Of a stretch of 64,000 bases of DNA, positions 18,026-26,409 are shown piece by piece. Position 1 is the first letter of the stretch, and each line of letters opens with the position of its first letter. Both the position numbers and the translations under genes were made by a program. The notes under the pieces are model-generated. The model made no database searches. It worked only from the letters and a program-made list of their open reading frames with translations, and was not told where the DNA came from. This stretch comes from Rhodococcus sp. B50 (GTDB lineage Bacteria; Actinomycetota; Actinomycetes; Mycobacteriales; Mycobacteriaceae): positions 558,001 through 622,000 of the forward strand of contig NZ_WPAG02000003.1 of assembly GCF_013602415.1 (NCBI RefSeq). Direction: 5' to 3'.

Positions 18026-18489
18026 AGTGCGTTCTCCTCGCCCGGCACCGCGCGAAACGCGGGCCACGGTGCGCCGTCACGCTCTATCCAGGCCAGCTCG
18101 ACCCGCTGCCCGATTCGCTGCAGCGCGGTGGGGGTGTCGGTCAGTGGGGCCGCGATCCGCAGCCCCTGCTGCTCGTCGAGTTCGACGGCGGCCAGCGGCC
18201 ACGGGGAGGTGTAGTCGACGACCGGCGGCCCCTGGTGCAGCCGCGTGAGCAGGTGCACGGTGCCGGTGCCGCGCACGGCCCGCACCTCGACCTCCGGCGA
18301 CCAGCATGCCGGGCAGATCGGGCGCAGTGGGGTGTGCCACTGCTCGCACCGGGCGCACCGACCCGCGCGCAGCTCGCCCAGCAGCAGGCCGCGGTAGTAC
18401 TCGATGTTGACCTGGTCCAGACGGATGCGCGAAAAGCGTGCGAACACGTCCTCGTCGGTGGTGGCTGTCGTCGATGGTTCGTCGACCAT
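18022..18489 (-). CDS. DUF35 OB-fold/zinc-ribbon acyl-CoA-binding partner
   Basis: 155 residues from ATG 18489 with AGGGAGG upstream. The N-terminal rubredoxin-like zinc ribbon is CARC...CPAC (about residues 50-68), followed by an OB-fold with GTGTVHLLTRLHQG. DUF35 proteins bind acyl-CoA or ACP and form complexes with thiolase-fold enzymes. In the steroid system ChsH2-DUF35 is required by the Ltp2 aldolase. Here it is the first gene of the operon, overlapping its thiolase-like partner. Confidence 0.87.
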   Translation of the reverse strand: MVDEPSTTATTDEDVFARFSRIRLDQVNIEYYRGLLLGELRAGRCARCEQWHTPLRPICPACWSPEVEVRAVRGTGTVHLLTRLHQGPPVVDYTSPWPLAAVELDEQQGLRIAAPLTDTPTALQRIGQRVELAWIERDGAPWPAFRAVPGEENAL

Positions 18490-18659
18490 TGGTCCTCCCT
18501 GCGGCATGTCGGGCTACTTCTTCCTCGATCCTCTGCCCGGGACGGCTCCCTGGGAAGGGTTCCGGCGCCGAACCCGGTTCCCCAGCGGAAACAGGCTCGG
18601 CGATCCGGTGACCATCCGATCGGTGACGCCCTGCCGTCGGTTCGACGTGGAGGCGAGAA

Positions 18660-18694
18660 GCCCGTGGCCGGCCCCGGAAGGACCGGCCACGGGC
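18660..18694 (-). terminator. Terminator hairpin after broken thiolase
   Basis: Arms GCCCGTGGCCGG (18660-18671) and CCGGCCACGGGC (18683-18694) pair perfectly, 4 bp beyond the minus-strand thiolase stop. It separates the FadD/thiolase transcript from the DUF35-led operon downstream. The 170 bp between it and 18489 probably holds that operon's promoter. Confidence 0.75.
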
Positions 18695-18698
18695 TGTT

Positions 18699-19954
18699 TC
18701 AGCTGAGCCGCTCCAGGATCAGCGCCATGCCCTGACCGCCGCCGACACACATGGTCTCCAGCCTGAACTGCTTGTCGTGGGTGCGCAGCGAGTTGATCAG
18801 GGTGGTGATGCGCGCGCCGGTCATCCCGAAGGGATGGCCCAGCGCGATCGCGCCGCCGTTCACATTGAGGCAGTCCAGCGGAATCCCGAGCTCCTGGTAC
18901 GAGGGGATCACCTGCGCCGCGAAGACCTCGTTGATTTCGAACAGGTCGATGTCGCCGATCGAGAGCCCGGCATTCGCCAGCGCGTCCCGCGTGGCCGCCA
19001 CCGGCCCGAGGCCCATGATCTCTGGTGACAGCGCGGACACGCCGGTCGCGGCGACCCGGGCCAGCGAGGTGAGTCCCCGGCCTCGCGCGGCGGTGTCGGA
19101 CATGACCACCAGGGCCGCGGCGCCGTCGTTGAGCGGGCAGGCATTGCCCGCGGTCACCGTGCCGTCGGGGCGGAAGACCGGGCGCAGCCCGGCCAGTGCC
19201 TCGGCCGTGGTGCCGGCGCGTGGGCTCTCGTCGGCGTCCATGACGGTGCCGTCGGGCAGCGTGATCGGGGTGATCTCCCTCGCCCAGGACCTCGCGCTCT
19301 CGGCCTGCGCGTACAGCTGCTGCGAGCGCGCGGCGAACTCGTCCTGCTCCTGCCGGGAGACACCGCGGACCTGGGCGACGTTCTCCGTCGTCTGCCCCAT
19401 GGCGATGTAGACGTCCGGCGGCAGCTCGTCGGCGCGGGGATCCGTCAGACTGGGGCGTCGCCGGTGGCGCGCTTCGCGGTGCGGGTCTGCGCGTCCCGGA
19501 ACCGCGGGTTGGTCCCACGGGTTGGCCGCCCGTCGCGCGGGTCGGCGCCCTCGGCGACCGGCGGGGTATCGGCGTGGCCGCGGGTGCCGCGGCTGATCGC
19601 CTCCACGCCGGCCGAGACGAAGACCTCGCCCTCGCCTGCCTTGATCGCGTGCAGCGCCATCCGCGTGGTCTGCACACTGGAGGCGCAGTAGCGGGTGACG
19701 GTGGTGCCGGGCACGGTGTCCATGCCGAGCAGCACCGAGACGACCCGGCCCATGTTGAACCCCTGCTCGCCGCCGGGCGCGCCGCAGCCGAGCAGCAGGT
19801 CCTTGACGTTGGCCGGATCGAGGTCGGGCACCTGGTCCAGTGCCGCGCGGATTGCATGTGCCGCGAGGTCGTCCGGGCGCAGATCCTATGTCTTGCCCTT
19901 GTAGGCGCGCCCGAACGGGGTGCGCGCCGCGGCGACGATCACCGCTTCCACCAT
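18699..19954 (-). pseudogene. Acetyl-CoA acetyltransferase (thiolase), broken by stop and frameshift
   Basis: The start at 19954 gives MVEAVIVAAARTPFGRAYKGKT, then an in-frame TAG (19888-19886). The frame resumes DLRPDDLAAHAI and includes the nucleophile region TRYCASSVQTT. Near 19449 it shifts, and the rest (PDVYIAMGQTTENVA, INEVFAAQVIPS, NVNGGAIALGHPFGMTGAR, ETMCVGGGQGMALILE) is in a second frame to the stop at 18699. All catalytic residues of a degradative thiolase are present, but two lesions block translation. It lies downstream of FadD. It is recent decay or sequence error. Confidence 0.85.
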
Positions 19955-19986
19955 GGAGGTCTCTTTCTTCGGTCGGAAATGAGAAC

Positions 19987-20016
19987 GGCGCCGGCCCCGG
20001 TTCCGGGGCCGACGCC
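19987..20016 (-). terminator. GC-rich hairpin between FadD and thiolase
   Basis: 13-bp arms with one mismatch (19987-19999 and 20004-20016) and a 4-base loop, 10 bp after the FadD stop. It may attenuate transcription into the thiolase pseudogene. Confidence 0.6.
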
Positions 20017-20026
20017 GCGAACATGG

Positions 20027-21562
20027 TCAGGCGCGGACGTTGTCCCCGCCCGGGTAGCCGCCGCCACCGAATCGCTCGTCCAGCGCCTCATAGTCGGTGG
20101 CGCCGTCGCGCTTGGGGATCTCGGTGACGAACTCCACCGTGCGTGGCTTCTTGTAGGAGGCGATCCGCTCCCGGCAGTGCTCGATCAGTTCCTCCGCAGT
20201 GACCTCGGCGCCGTCGACGAGCGCGACGACCGCCTTCACCGACTGGGTGAACTGGGGGTCCGGCACCCCGATCAGTGCGGCCTCGCGCACCGCGGGATGC
20301 TGCGTCAGGCAGGCCTCCACCTCGGCCGGATAGATGTTCTCGGCGGCCGACTTGATCATGCGGGTCATGGTGCCGACGAAGTGCAGGCTGCCGTCGGGCT
20401 CACGCCGGCCGATGTCGGTGGTGTGCCACCAGCCGTCGCGCATCCGGGCCTCGTTGATCTCCGGACGGTTCCAGTAGCCGGCGTGCACGACGTCGCCGGC
20501 CACCACGATCTCGCCCGGCTCGCCGACCGGCTGCTCGTTGCCCTCGGCGTCCACGATCCGGACCCGGACCCGGGGCGAGGGCCGACCGGAGTTGCCCTGC
20601 CCGCGCCCGCCGTGACCGTTCACCACCGCGAGGCCGCTTACCTCGGTCTGCCCGAAACCGCCCGGCAGCGAACCCCAGAGCGTGGTGTCCTCGGCCAGCA
20701 GGCCGTTCCAGAGCGGCGTGAAGGGCCCGCCGCGGAGCCGGGAGAGGTCGTGCTTGTCCGCGTCGTAGAGCTGGACCATCTGCATGATCGTCGGCGGCAT
20801 GAGGAACGCGGAGGTGACGCCCTCGCGGGTGATGATCTCCAGCACCGACTCGGCTTCGACGCGGCGGACGAAGACATTGGTGCCGCCCTGCAGGTAGACC
20901 GCGAGCGCGTCCCACTGGAAGTTGCCGATGTGGAACAGCGGCCCGGAATTGAGGAAGACCGAGTCATGCGCCGACCTGGTCAGGTAGGAGGACTCGTGCG
21001 CCATGGTCAGCAGGTTGCGTTGCGTGAGCATCGAGCCGTTCGGCTTGCCGCCGATGGCCGCGGTGTAGATCACCAGCACCGGCAGGTCGATGTCGACCGG
21101 ACCCCAGGGATCGTCGCTGCTCTGCGCGGCGAGCGCGTCCTCGTAGCTCTCCTCCCCGGTGGTGTCGTGCTGCCACCACACCGGATCGCGCTGGGTGAGC
21201 TTGCGGGCGGCGCGCACCGCGTCGCCGATCTCCTCGTCCTGCCAGACGACGACCTTGGGGTCGAAGTCGTCGACCACGAAGGCGAACTCCTCGCCGGACT
21301 GCCTCCAGTTGGCCGGACACACCATCGCACCGAGCTTGGCGCAGGCGCCCAGCAGCTCGAACACCCGGAAGGAGGTCTGACCGAGCCAGAGCACCCGGTC
21401 GCCCGCGCCGACGCCCGCGGCCTGCAGGGCGTGCGCGGCGCGGTTGACCCGGTCGTCGAACTCGGGCCAGGTCAGGCGGGTCTGCTCGTCCACGACAGCG
21501 GTGGTGCCGGGGTAGCTGCGTCGGTGTTCACGTGAGATGTCACCCAGTGTCGTGGGGGTCAC
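20027..21562 (-). CDS. FadD-type acyl-CoA synthetase with altered motifs
   Basis: 511 residues with full ANL architecture: A1/A2 near residues 30-95, an A5-like GGFGQTEVSG, A7 HTTDIGRREPDG and A8 GTMTRMIKSAAENIYPAEVE. The P-loop reads YTAAIGGKPNGSM rather than TSGTTG-PKG, and the A10 end reads IPKRDGATDYEAL, without the usual GK lysine. Similar altered loops occur in an actinobacterial FadD subgroup, so this may be a functional variant; activity is uncertain. It follows the TetR gene by 42 bp, likely as one transcript. Confidence 0.82.
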   Translation of the reverse strand: MTPTTLGDISREHRRSYPGTTAVVDEQTRLTWPEFDDRVNRAAHALQAAGVGAGDRVLWLGQTSFRVFELLGACAKLGAMVCPANWRQSGEEFAFVVDDFDPKVVVWQDEEIGDAVRAARKLTQRDPVWWQHDTTGEESYEDALAAQSSDDPWGPVDIDLPVLVIYTAAIGGKPNGSMLTQRNLLTMAHESSYLTRSAHDSVFLNSGPLFHIGNFQWDALAVYLQGGTNVFVRRVEAESVLEIITREGVTSAFLMPPTIMQMVQLYDADKHDLSRLRGGPFTPLWNGLLAEDTTLWGSLPGGFGQTEVSGLAVVNGHGGRGQGNSGRPSPRVRVRIVDAEGNEQPVGEPGEIVVAGDVVHAGYWNRPEINEARMRDGWWHTTDIGRREPDGSLHFVGTMTRMIKSAAENIYPAEVEACLTQHPAVREAALIGVPDPQFTQSVKAVVALVDGAEVTAEELIEHCRERIASYKKPRTVEFVTEIPKRDGATDYEALDERFGGGGYPGGDNVRA

Positions 21563-21604
21563 GGTGTCTCCTTGTCTGCGTTCGTTTCTGACAATGTCGG
21601 GTGG

Positions 21605-22213
21605 TCATCTGTGGTCGAGCGCACGCAGCACGAAGCCGTGCACGCTTCGGACGAGTTCGTCGCGATCCTCGGGCAGTCCGCCGCCGCTGGTCAGCAGCCC
21701 GCGGATGAGCTGCCCGACGAGCATCGCCGCGGTCTCCGGGTCGGCGACTCGGAGATCACCGGTGGCGATGCCACGCCGGACGATCTCCGCCAGATGGCGA
21801 TCGCCGACATTGAACAGCGCGGTCACCTCGTCCGGCAGGACATCCATCAGGTCCGGGTCGAGGAACAGGCGGGTGCGCTGCGCCCGGCGCTGGTTGTACA
21901 GGATGCCGATGTTGTAGTGCAGCCAGGCGCGCAGTTGCTCGGCGACCGGGGCGTCCGGGTCGATGCGTTCGCGCAGCTGCTGCTCGACGAGCTGCACCTC
22001 GTCCTCGAGCAGGGCGAGCAGAAGGTGGGCCTTGCTCGGGAACCGTCGGTAGAAGTTGCTCGCCGACGTTCGCGACTCGGCCAGCACCTGCCGCACCTTC
22101 AGTGAGCGGAATCGCGACCGCTCCAGGACCCACCAGGCGGCGCTGAGTATGTGCCTTGTCTCGGAGTCCCGATCCGGTACCGGGTGTTGGCATGCGCTGA
22201 CGGATGGCTGCAC
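21605..22213 (-). CDS. TetR family transcriptional regulator
   Basis: 202 residues. N-terminal helix-turn-helix near residues 20-62 (ILSAAWWVLERSRF, VRQVLAESRTSASNFYRRF, KAHLLLALL) and a helical C-terminal ligand domain. It is the first gene of the TetR-FadD-thiolase unit. A 24-bp palindrome (22229-22252), 16 bp upstream of its start, is the likely autoregulatory operator. Confidence 0.87.
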   Translation of the reverse strand: MQPSVSACQHPVPDRDSETRHILSAAWWVLERSRFRSLKVRQVLAESRTSASNFYRRFPSKAHLLLALLEDEVQLVEQQLRERIDPDAPVAEQLRAWLHYNIGILYNQRRAQRTRLFLDPDLMDVLPDEVTALFNVGDRHLAEIVRRGIATGDLRVADPETAAMLVGQLIRGLLTSGGGLPEDRDELVRSVHGFVLRALDHR

Positions 22214-22228
22214 TTCGCACCTCTACTC

Positions 22229-22252
22229 AGTAATTAGATTAATCATCTTACT
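22229..22252. promoter_or_regulatory. 24-bp palindrome, likely TetR operator
   Basis: AGTAA-N3-GATTAATC-N3-TTACT: 18 of 24 positions are symmetric and the site is very AT-rich for this DNA. Placed just upstream of the TetR start and 76 bp beyond the stop of the CocE/NonD gene, it fits an autorepressor site. Confidence 0.6.
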
Positions 22253-22327
22253 ACATGTGCTGTGGCGAGAGTAGAGGGCGGAGAACCGGTCGTCCCGGCC
22301 GGGGACGGCGGGACGACCGGGAGGTGC

Positions 22328-24073
22328 TCAGCGCGAGGTGCCGCGGTCGATGATCGGCAGCACGATGCGGCTCGGATGGTCGGGGCCGTGGTGAATGCGG
22401 TTGATCGCGGGGATCATCTGCTCCTCGGTCTCCCGGGCGATCACGCCGCCGGTGTTGGTGTTGCGGTCGTAGCGAGGGAAGTTGCTGCTGGAGATGTCGA
22501 GCCGGATCCGGTGGCCGGGCAGGAAGACGTTCGCCGTCGCTGCCAGGTCGATGGTGATCTCGTAGATCTTCTCCGGCTCGAGCAGTACCTCGTGCTCGAG
22601 GCTGTCGCGGTAGCGGGCGCGCAGGATCCCGTCGCACAGGTTGATGGCCTTGCCGTCCGGTAAGACGTCGACGAGCTTGGCGGTGAAGTCGGTGTCGACC
22701 GCGGAGGAGGAGACGAACAGCGTCACACTGATCGGACCGATGACCTCGACAGGCTGCTCGAGAACGGGCGTGGCGTAGCACAGCACGTCGTCCCGGCCCG
22801 CCACGGACCGCTGGTCGACCGGGCCGGAGACGCCCATGGCGGTCGGCAGGCAGGCGCCGCCGGTCGTCGGCACGGGGCGGCGCGGATCGTAGAGGTAGGT
22901 GTCGTGACCGGGGCTCGACTCGGCTTCGGCGCTCAGCGTGCCGTCACCGTCGGCGGTATTGGCGTGGCCGCCGCCGCCCAGGTGGAAGTCGGTCCACCGG
23001 GTGTCCGGCAGCGGCCAGGCCTGCTCGTCGCGCCACCGGTCGATGCCCATGACGAAGATCTGCACCGGCGCGATGCCATCCAGCGCGGTGGTGTCCCCGC
23101 GCACCCATCGGTCGAAGAACTTGATCTGCAGGTTGGTCAGCCGCACTGCCCTGGCCGTGGCCATCGGGCCGAACGACCGGTCAGGGTAGGTCCCGGCGGT
23201 GGAGGTGTGATCCCACGGGCCGATGACGAGACGCTGCTCGGCGCGGGCCTCTTCGGTGCCCGCGTTCCGTCGCGCGGCGGCGAAGTCGCGGAGGGCCGCT
23301 CCGATGGCGATGTCGTACCAGCCGCCGATGTGCAGCGCGGGGACGGTGACGTCGGGCAGCGCGGGCCTGAGGTCGAAGGCCTGCCAGAACTCGTCGTGCG
23401 CCGGGTGGGCCAGGAAGTCGTTCCACCACTTGCCGTAACCGGCGAGGATCGGCACGTCGCCGATCGGCAGCACCTCGTTCATCGGCTCGGGGTAGAGGAC
23501 CGCCGCGCCGAGACCCATCAGCTGCTCGACGGTTCCGGTTCCCTGGGCGAGCGACCGCTTGGCGTCGCCGGCGTACATCATGGCGCTCCACCAGTGCACC
23601 AGGCCGAGGGAGAGCGCGCCACCGGTCGAGTACCACGGCGTCCTGTACTTGTCGAGCGTCGCGAAGCAGGGCGCGATCGCCTTCAGGGCGGGCGGGTTCG
23701 CCCCCGCCGCCTCCCACTGGACCATGCCCATGTAGGACGTTCCGGTCATCCCGACGGTGCCGTCCGACCACGGCTGCTCGGCGATCCAGGCGATGGTGTC
23801 CTCGCCGTCGGCGCGTTCGGCGGCGTGCGGGAAGAACTCCCCGTCCGACCGGCCGGTGCCACGGCAGTCCTGGATCACTACCGCGTATCCGGCCTCGAGC
23901 AGCGTCGTCAGGTTGGGAATGGTGTCGCCCATGGCGACCTCCATGTCCTTCCCGTAGGGAATGCGGATCAGCAGTGTCGGGGCACGGCCCTCGGTCGGGT
24001 GCCACACGTTCGCGGTCAGCGACACGGCGTCGCGCATCGGAATCTTGACGTCGATTTCATACAGGTGGGTCAC
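22328..24073 (-). CDS. CocE/NonD family hydrolase (X-Pro dipeptidyl-peptidase-like)
   Basis: 581 residues. Alpha/beta-hydrolase with N-terminal MRDAVSLTANVWHP, oxyanion-side GYAVVIQDCRGTGRSDGEF, nucleophile elbow GTSYMGM (near residue 117) and acid/His region GGWYDIA...GPWDHT. The C-terminal half is the jelly-roll domain of the family (VIGPISVTLFVSSS, RIRLDISSSNFPR). Members hydrolyse esters or amides, including cocaine esterase and acylases. No signal peptide is seen, so it is probably cytoplasmic. It is divergent from ligase cassette 2, so a role in releasing the acid that the ligase activates is possible. Confidence 0.88.
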   Translation of the reverse strand: MTHLYEIDVKIPMRDAVSLTANVWHPTEGRAPTLLIRIPYGKDMEVAMGDTIPNLTTLLEAGYAVVIQDCRGTGRSDGEFFPHAAERADGEDTIAWIAEQPWSDGTVGMTGTSYMGMVQWEAAGANPPALKAIAPCFATLDKYRTPWYSTGGALSLGLVHWWSAMMYAGDAKRSLAQGTGTVEQLMGLGAAVLYPEPMNEVLPIGDVPILAGYGKWWNDFLAHPAHDEFWQAFDLRPALPDVTVPALHIGGWYDIAIGAALRDFAAARRNAGTEEARAEQRLVIGPWDHTSTAGTYPDRSFGPMATARAVRLTNLQIKFFDRWVRGDTTALDGIAPVQIFVMGIDRWRDEQAWPLPDTRWTDFHLGGGGHANTADGDGTLSAEAESSPGHDTYLYDPRRPVPTTGGACLPTAMGVSGPVDQRSVAGRDDVLCYATPVLEQPVEVIGPISVTLFVSSSAVDTDFTAKLVDVLPDGKAINLCDGILRARYRDSLEHEVLLEPEKIYEITIDLAATANVFLPGHRIRLDISSSNFPRYDRNTNTGGVIARETEEQMIPAINRIHHGPDHPSRIVLPIIDRGTSR

Positions 24074-24167
24074 GAGGTTCCTCGGTGAGCGACGGGACGG
24101 TCGAATCGCCGAATCATCGGCTTAATCATTGAACAATATGGCGCGCGAGATCGGGGCCACACGAGGC

Positions 24168-24180
24168 GGAACAGTGTTCC
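24168..24180. promoter_or_regulatory. Perfect palindrome upstream of cassette 2
   Basis: GGAACAGTGTTCC is a perfect 13-bp palindrome (GGAACA-G-TGTTCC) in the divergent gap between the CocE/NonD gene and ligase 2. It shares GGAAC-N3-GTTCC with the site at 4582 before cassette 1, so one regulator type may control both. Confidence 0.5.
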
Positions 24181-24259
24181 CTAGGTCACACCGCTGGTGC
24201 CGTCCTACCGTGTGGGGCAGATCACAAGTTCGTGCCACATCGACGAAGGAAGTCACGAC

Positions 24260-25597
24260 GTGGAAGCAACCCAGGCCAGGTCCCTCGCAGGAAGCGAGGA
24301 CGATCCGAGCCGGCGATTCCTGCAACCCGCCATCGAGACCATGGAGCGCGACCGGCTGCGTGCGCTGCAGGAGGAGCGGGTGCTCGCGCTCGTCCCCGAA
24401 GCGTTCGAGAAGTCGCCGTTCTACCGCGAACTGTGGACCGCGGCCGGCGTGAACCCGAGCCGGGTGCGCTCGCTCGAGGACTTCGCCGAGCAGATTCCGA
24501 CCTTCACCAAGGACGACCTGCGGGCCTTCCGGGACCGTACCGGCGACCCGTTCGCCGGCCTGCTGCAGGTGCCCATGGACGGGCTGACGACCGTCATGTC
24601 CACATCGGGGACCACCGGCACGCCGGAGCTGCTCCCGGAGATTTGGGACGTGGCGCCGCCGCTGCCCGCATGTTCGGCCCGCGACCTGTGGGAGCTCGGG
24701 CTCCGCCCCGGCGACAAGGTGATCGTCCCCGCGGGCACCTTCCGCGGATTCTTCGACACGCTCTACCACGAACTGGGGCTGGTCCCGATCTACGTCGACA
24801 GCTGGATGGGCCACGGAGCCGAGGTGTTGGAGGCGATTCGCCGGTACCGGCCCGCCTACATGCAGCTGATGATGCCGACCGTGGTCGAGCTGGAGCGGTA
24901 CGAGTCGAGCTACGACTTCCGCGAGGTGTTCTCCTCGTTCAAGGGCGCCGCCTTCGCGGGGCAACCGCTCGGCGCCGCGCTGGCCACCAAGGTCCGCGAG
25001 CAGTGGGGGCTGGAGCTGTTCACCTATGCCAGTGCCGGGGACACCGGGACCTCGTGGGAGTGCCGCGAGCACAACGGCTACCACCTCTGGGAGGACCTGG
25101 TCCTGCCGGAGTTCCTGCGGACCGACACCGACCGCGCAGTTCCCGAGGGCGAGGTGGGTGAACTCGTCGCCACCGACCTGGACAACGCCGCGGCGCCGCT
25201 GATCAGGTACCGCAGCGGCGACCTGGTCCGGTTCGACCGCGGACGTTGCGGCTGCGGCCGCAGCCACGTCCGGCAGTGGGTGATCGGCCGGCTCGGGGAC
25301 GAAACGGTGGTAGGCGGCGTGCCGGTGGTCGTCGGTGAAGTGTGGCGGGCGGTCGAATCCCAGGAGGAGACGCACGACGGCCTGTTCCAGGTCATCCGGG
25401 ACGCGCGCGTCACCGATCGGCTCCGGCTCCGGATCGGCTTCGTCGGCGAACCGGATCAGGACGACCTGCGCGCGCGACTGCGAGACGCGGTCAACGACCA
25501 GGTCGGCGTGGAGCCGGAGATCGAGTTGGTCCCGGTGGACAGTCTGCTCGCGCGCAGTTCGAGCGTCGCGAAATTCCCGAGAGTGGTGAAGCAATGA
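24260..25597 (+). CDS. PaaK-like adenylate-forming acyl-CoA ligase, cassette 2
   Basis: 445 residues from GTG 24260, with AAGGAAG seven bases upstream. Same plan as cassettes 1 and 3 but clearly diverged: N-terminal PaaK segment (KSPFYRELWTAAGVNPSRV), P-loop STSGTTGTPEL, A5-like YASAGDTGTSWE, A7 LIRYRSGDLVRF, then CGCGRSH, the Cys pair typical of PaaK proteins and absent in cassettes 1, 3 and 4, and a C-terminal SSSVAKFPRVVKQ. It probably activates a different carboxylic acid. It overlaps the partner by ATGA. Confidence 0.85.
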   Translation: MEATQARSLAGSEDDPSRRFLQPAIETMERDRLRALQEERVLALVPEAFEKSPFYRELWTAAGVNPSRVRSLEDFAEQIPTFTKDDLRAFRDRTGDPFAGLLQVPMDGLTTVMSTSGTTGTPELLPEIWDVAPPLPACSARDLWELGLRPGDKVIVPAGTFRGFFDTLYHELGLVPIYVDSWMGHGAEVLEAIRRYRPAYMQLMMPTVVELERYESSYDFREVFSSFKGAAFAGQPLGAALATKVREQWGLELFTYASAGDTGTSWECREHNGYHLWEDLVLPEFLRTDTDRAVPEGEVGELVATDLDNAAAPLIRYRSGDLVRFDRGRCGCGRSHVRQWVIGRLGDETVVGGVPVVVGEVWRAVESQEETHDGLFQVIRDARVTDRLRLRIGFVGEPDQDDLRARLRDAVNDQVGVEPEIELVPVDSLLARSSSVAKFPRVVKQ

Positions 25598-26283
25598 GCC
25601 GGAACTCCATAGCTGTCGCGATGGCCGGACGCCATCCCGAGCTGGCCGGCATCGGTCAGTTCCCCGGCGAGGGCGGACAGGTCGGATTCGAGATCGGCTG
25701 GCCGGAGGTCGAGCGGGACACCGTGTGGGTGGGCAGGTTGCTCGAACTCTGGGGTGTCGGCCGTGGACAGAACGCGCTGGTCACCGCGCGCAATGCGGAG
25801 GGTCCGTGGTTCGGGCCCGTCGCTGCCGCGCTCCGTGACGCGGGCGTGATCTACAGCGCCGCCGAGCCGTACGGCTGGGACGCCAAGCGCAGCAGGGCCC
25901 TGCTGGCCATGCTGCCGATCACCGCGGTGATCGGCATCGAGGGTGAGCACGCCGAAGGGTTGCTCGCCGACGAGCACGGCGCCGAACTGCTCCGTGCCGT
26001 CCCGGTGATCTGGGCGCGCACCGACGCTGTGGGGCCGCTGTGCGCCGCCGGGCTGAACCCGGCCGAACTCGTGCGGTTCGGCCCCGCCCTCGCCGTCGAA
26101 TGCCCGCAGCGAGCCGGGCTGCACCTCGATCCCTCGGAGTGGCGGATCACCCCGAGTCTGCGGCTGTCGGTGGTCGGCGAGCGCAAGTACCAGGTCGAGG
26201 ACCTGGATGTGGGCGTCACCGGCACGGTCGACGACACCCCCTGCGCCTGCGGCCTGCCCGGCGCCCGAGTCCACCTGGACTGA
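25594..26283 (+). CDS. 229-residue pseudo-ligase partner, cassette 2
   Basis: Most informative of the four partners. The N-terminal A1/A2-like block (WPEVERDTVWVGRLL, NALVTARNAEGPWF, IYSAAEPYGWD) is followed by FGPALAVECPQRAGLHLD, which reads like the segment after A5 in a genuine PaaK ligase, and it ends CACGLPGARVHL, like the PaaK CxCG loop. Thus it keeps PaaK-like C-terminal pieces but no P-loop. It is coupled to the ligase by ATGA. I infer a structural or substrate-binding subunit. Confidence 0.72.
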   Translation: MSRNSIAVAMAGRHPELAGIGQFPGEGGQVGFEIGWPEVERDTVWVGRLLELWGVGRGQNALVTARNAEGPWFGPVAAALRDAGVIYSAAEPYGWDAKRSRALLAMLPITAVIGIEGEHAEGLLADEHGAELLRAVPVIWARTDAVGPLCAAGLNPAELVRFGPALAVECPQRAGLHLDPSEWRITPSLRLSVVGERKYQVEDLDVGVTGTVDDTPCACGLPGARVHLD

Positions 26284-26292
26284 CACCCGCGC

Positions 26293-26319
26293 GTGGCGGG
26301 CGCAGTGCGCGCCCGCCAC
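26293..26319 (+). terminator. Terminator hairpin after cassette 2
   Basis: Perfect 11-bp arms (26293-26303 and 26309-26319) with a 5-base loop, 9 bp after the partner stop. It ends the cassette 2 transcript. Confidence 0.8.
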
Positions 26320-26409
26320 GATGCGCGAACTCCGAGTTCGCGCCCTTCCGGCGCCGCGGCCGAGAACTCCTCCGCCGTCGACCGCGCCGACGTTCTCATG
26401 AGCCGTCGG

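Noticed and set aside
19574..21535. A 653-codon open frame on the plus strand
   Set aside because: It mirrors FadD and the thiolase remnant; its composition is rich in Arg, Asp, Gly and His, as expected of a shadow, and no domain is visible.
25594..26283. Partner protein as an SDR or methyltransferase, given Rossmann-like strands
   Set aside because: No GxxxGxG motif, and the NHENPW and GPAL...EC segments fit ligase sub-domains better.
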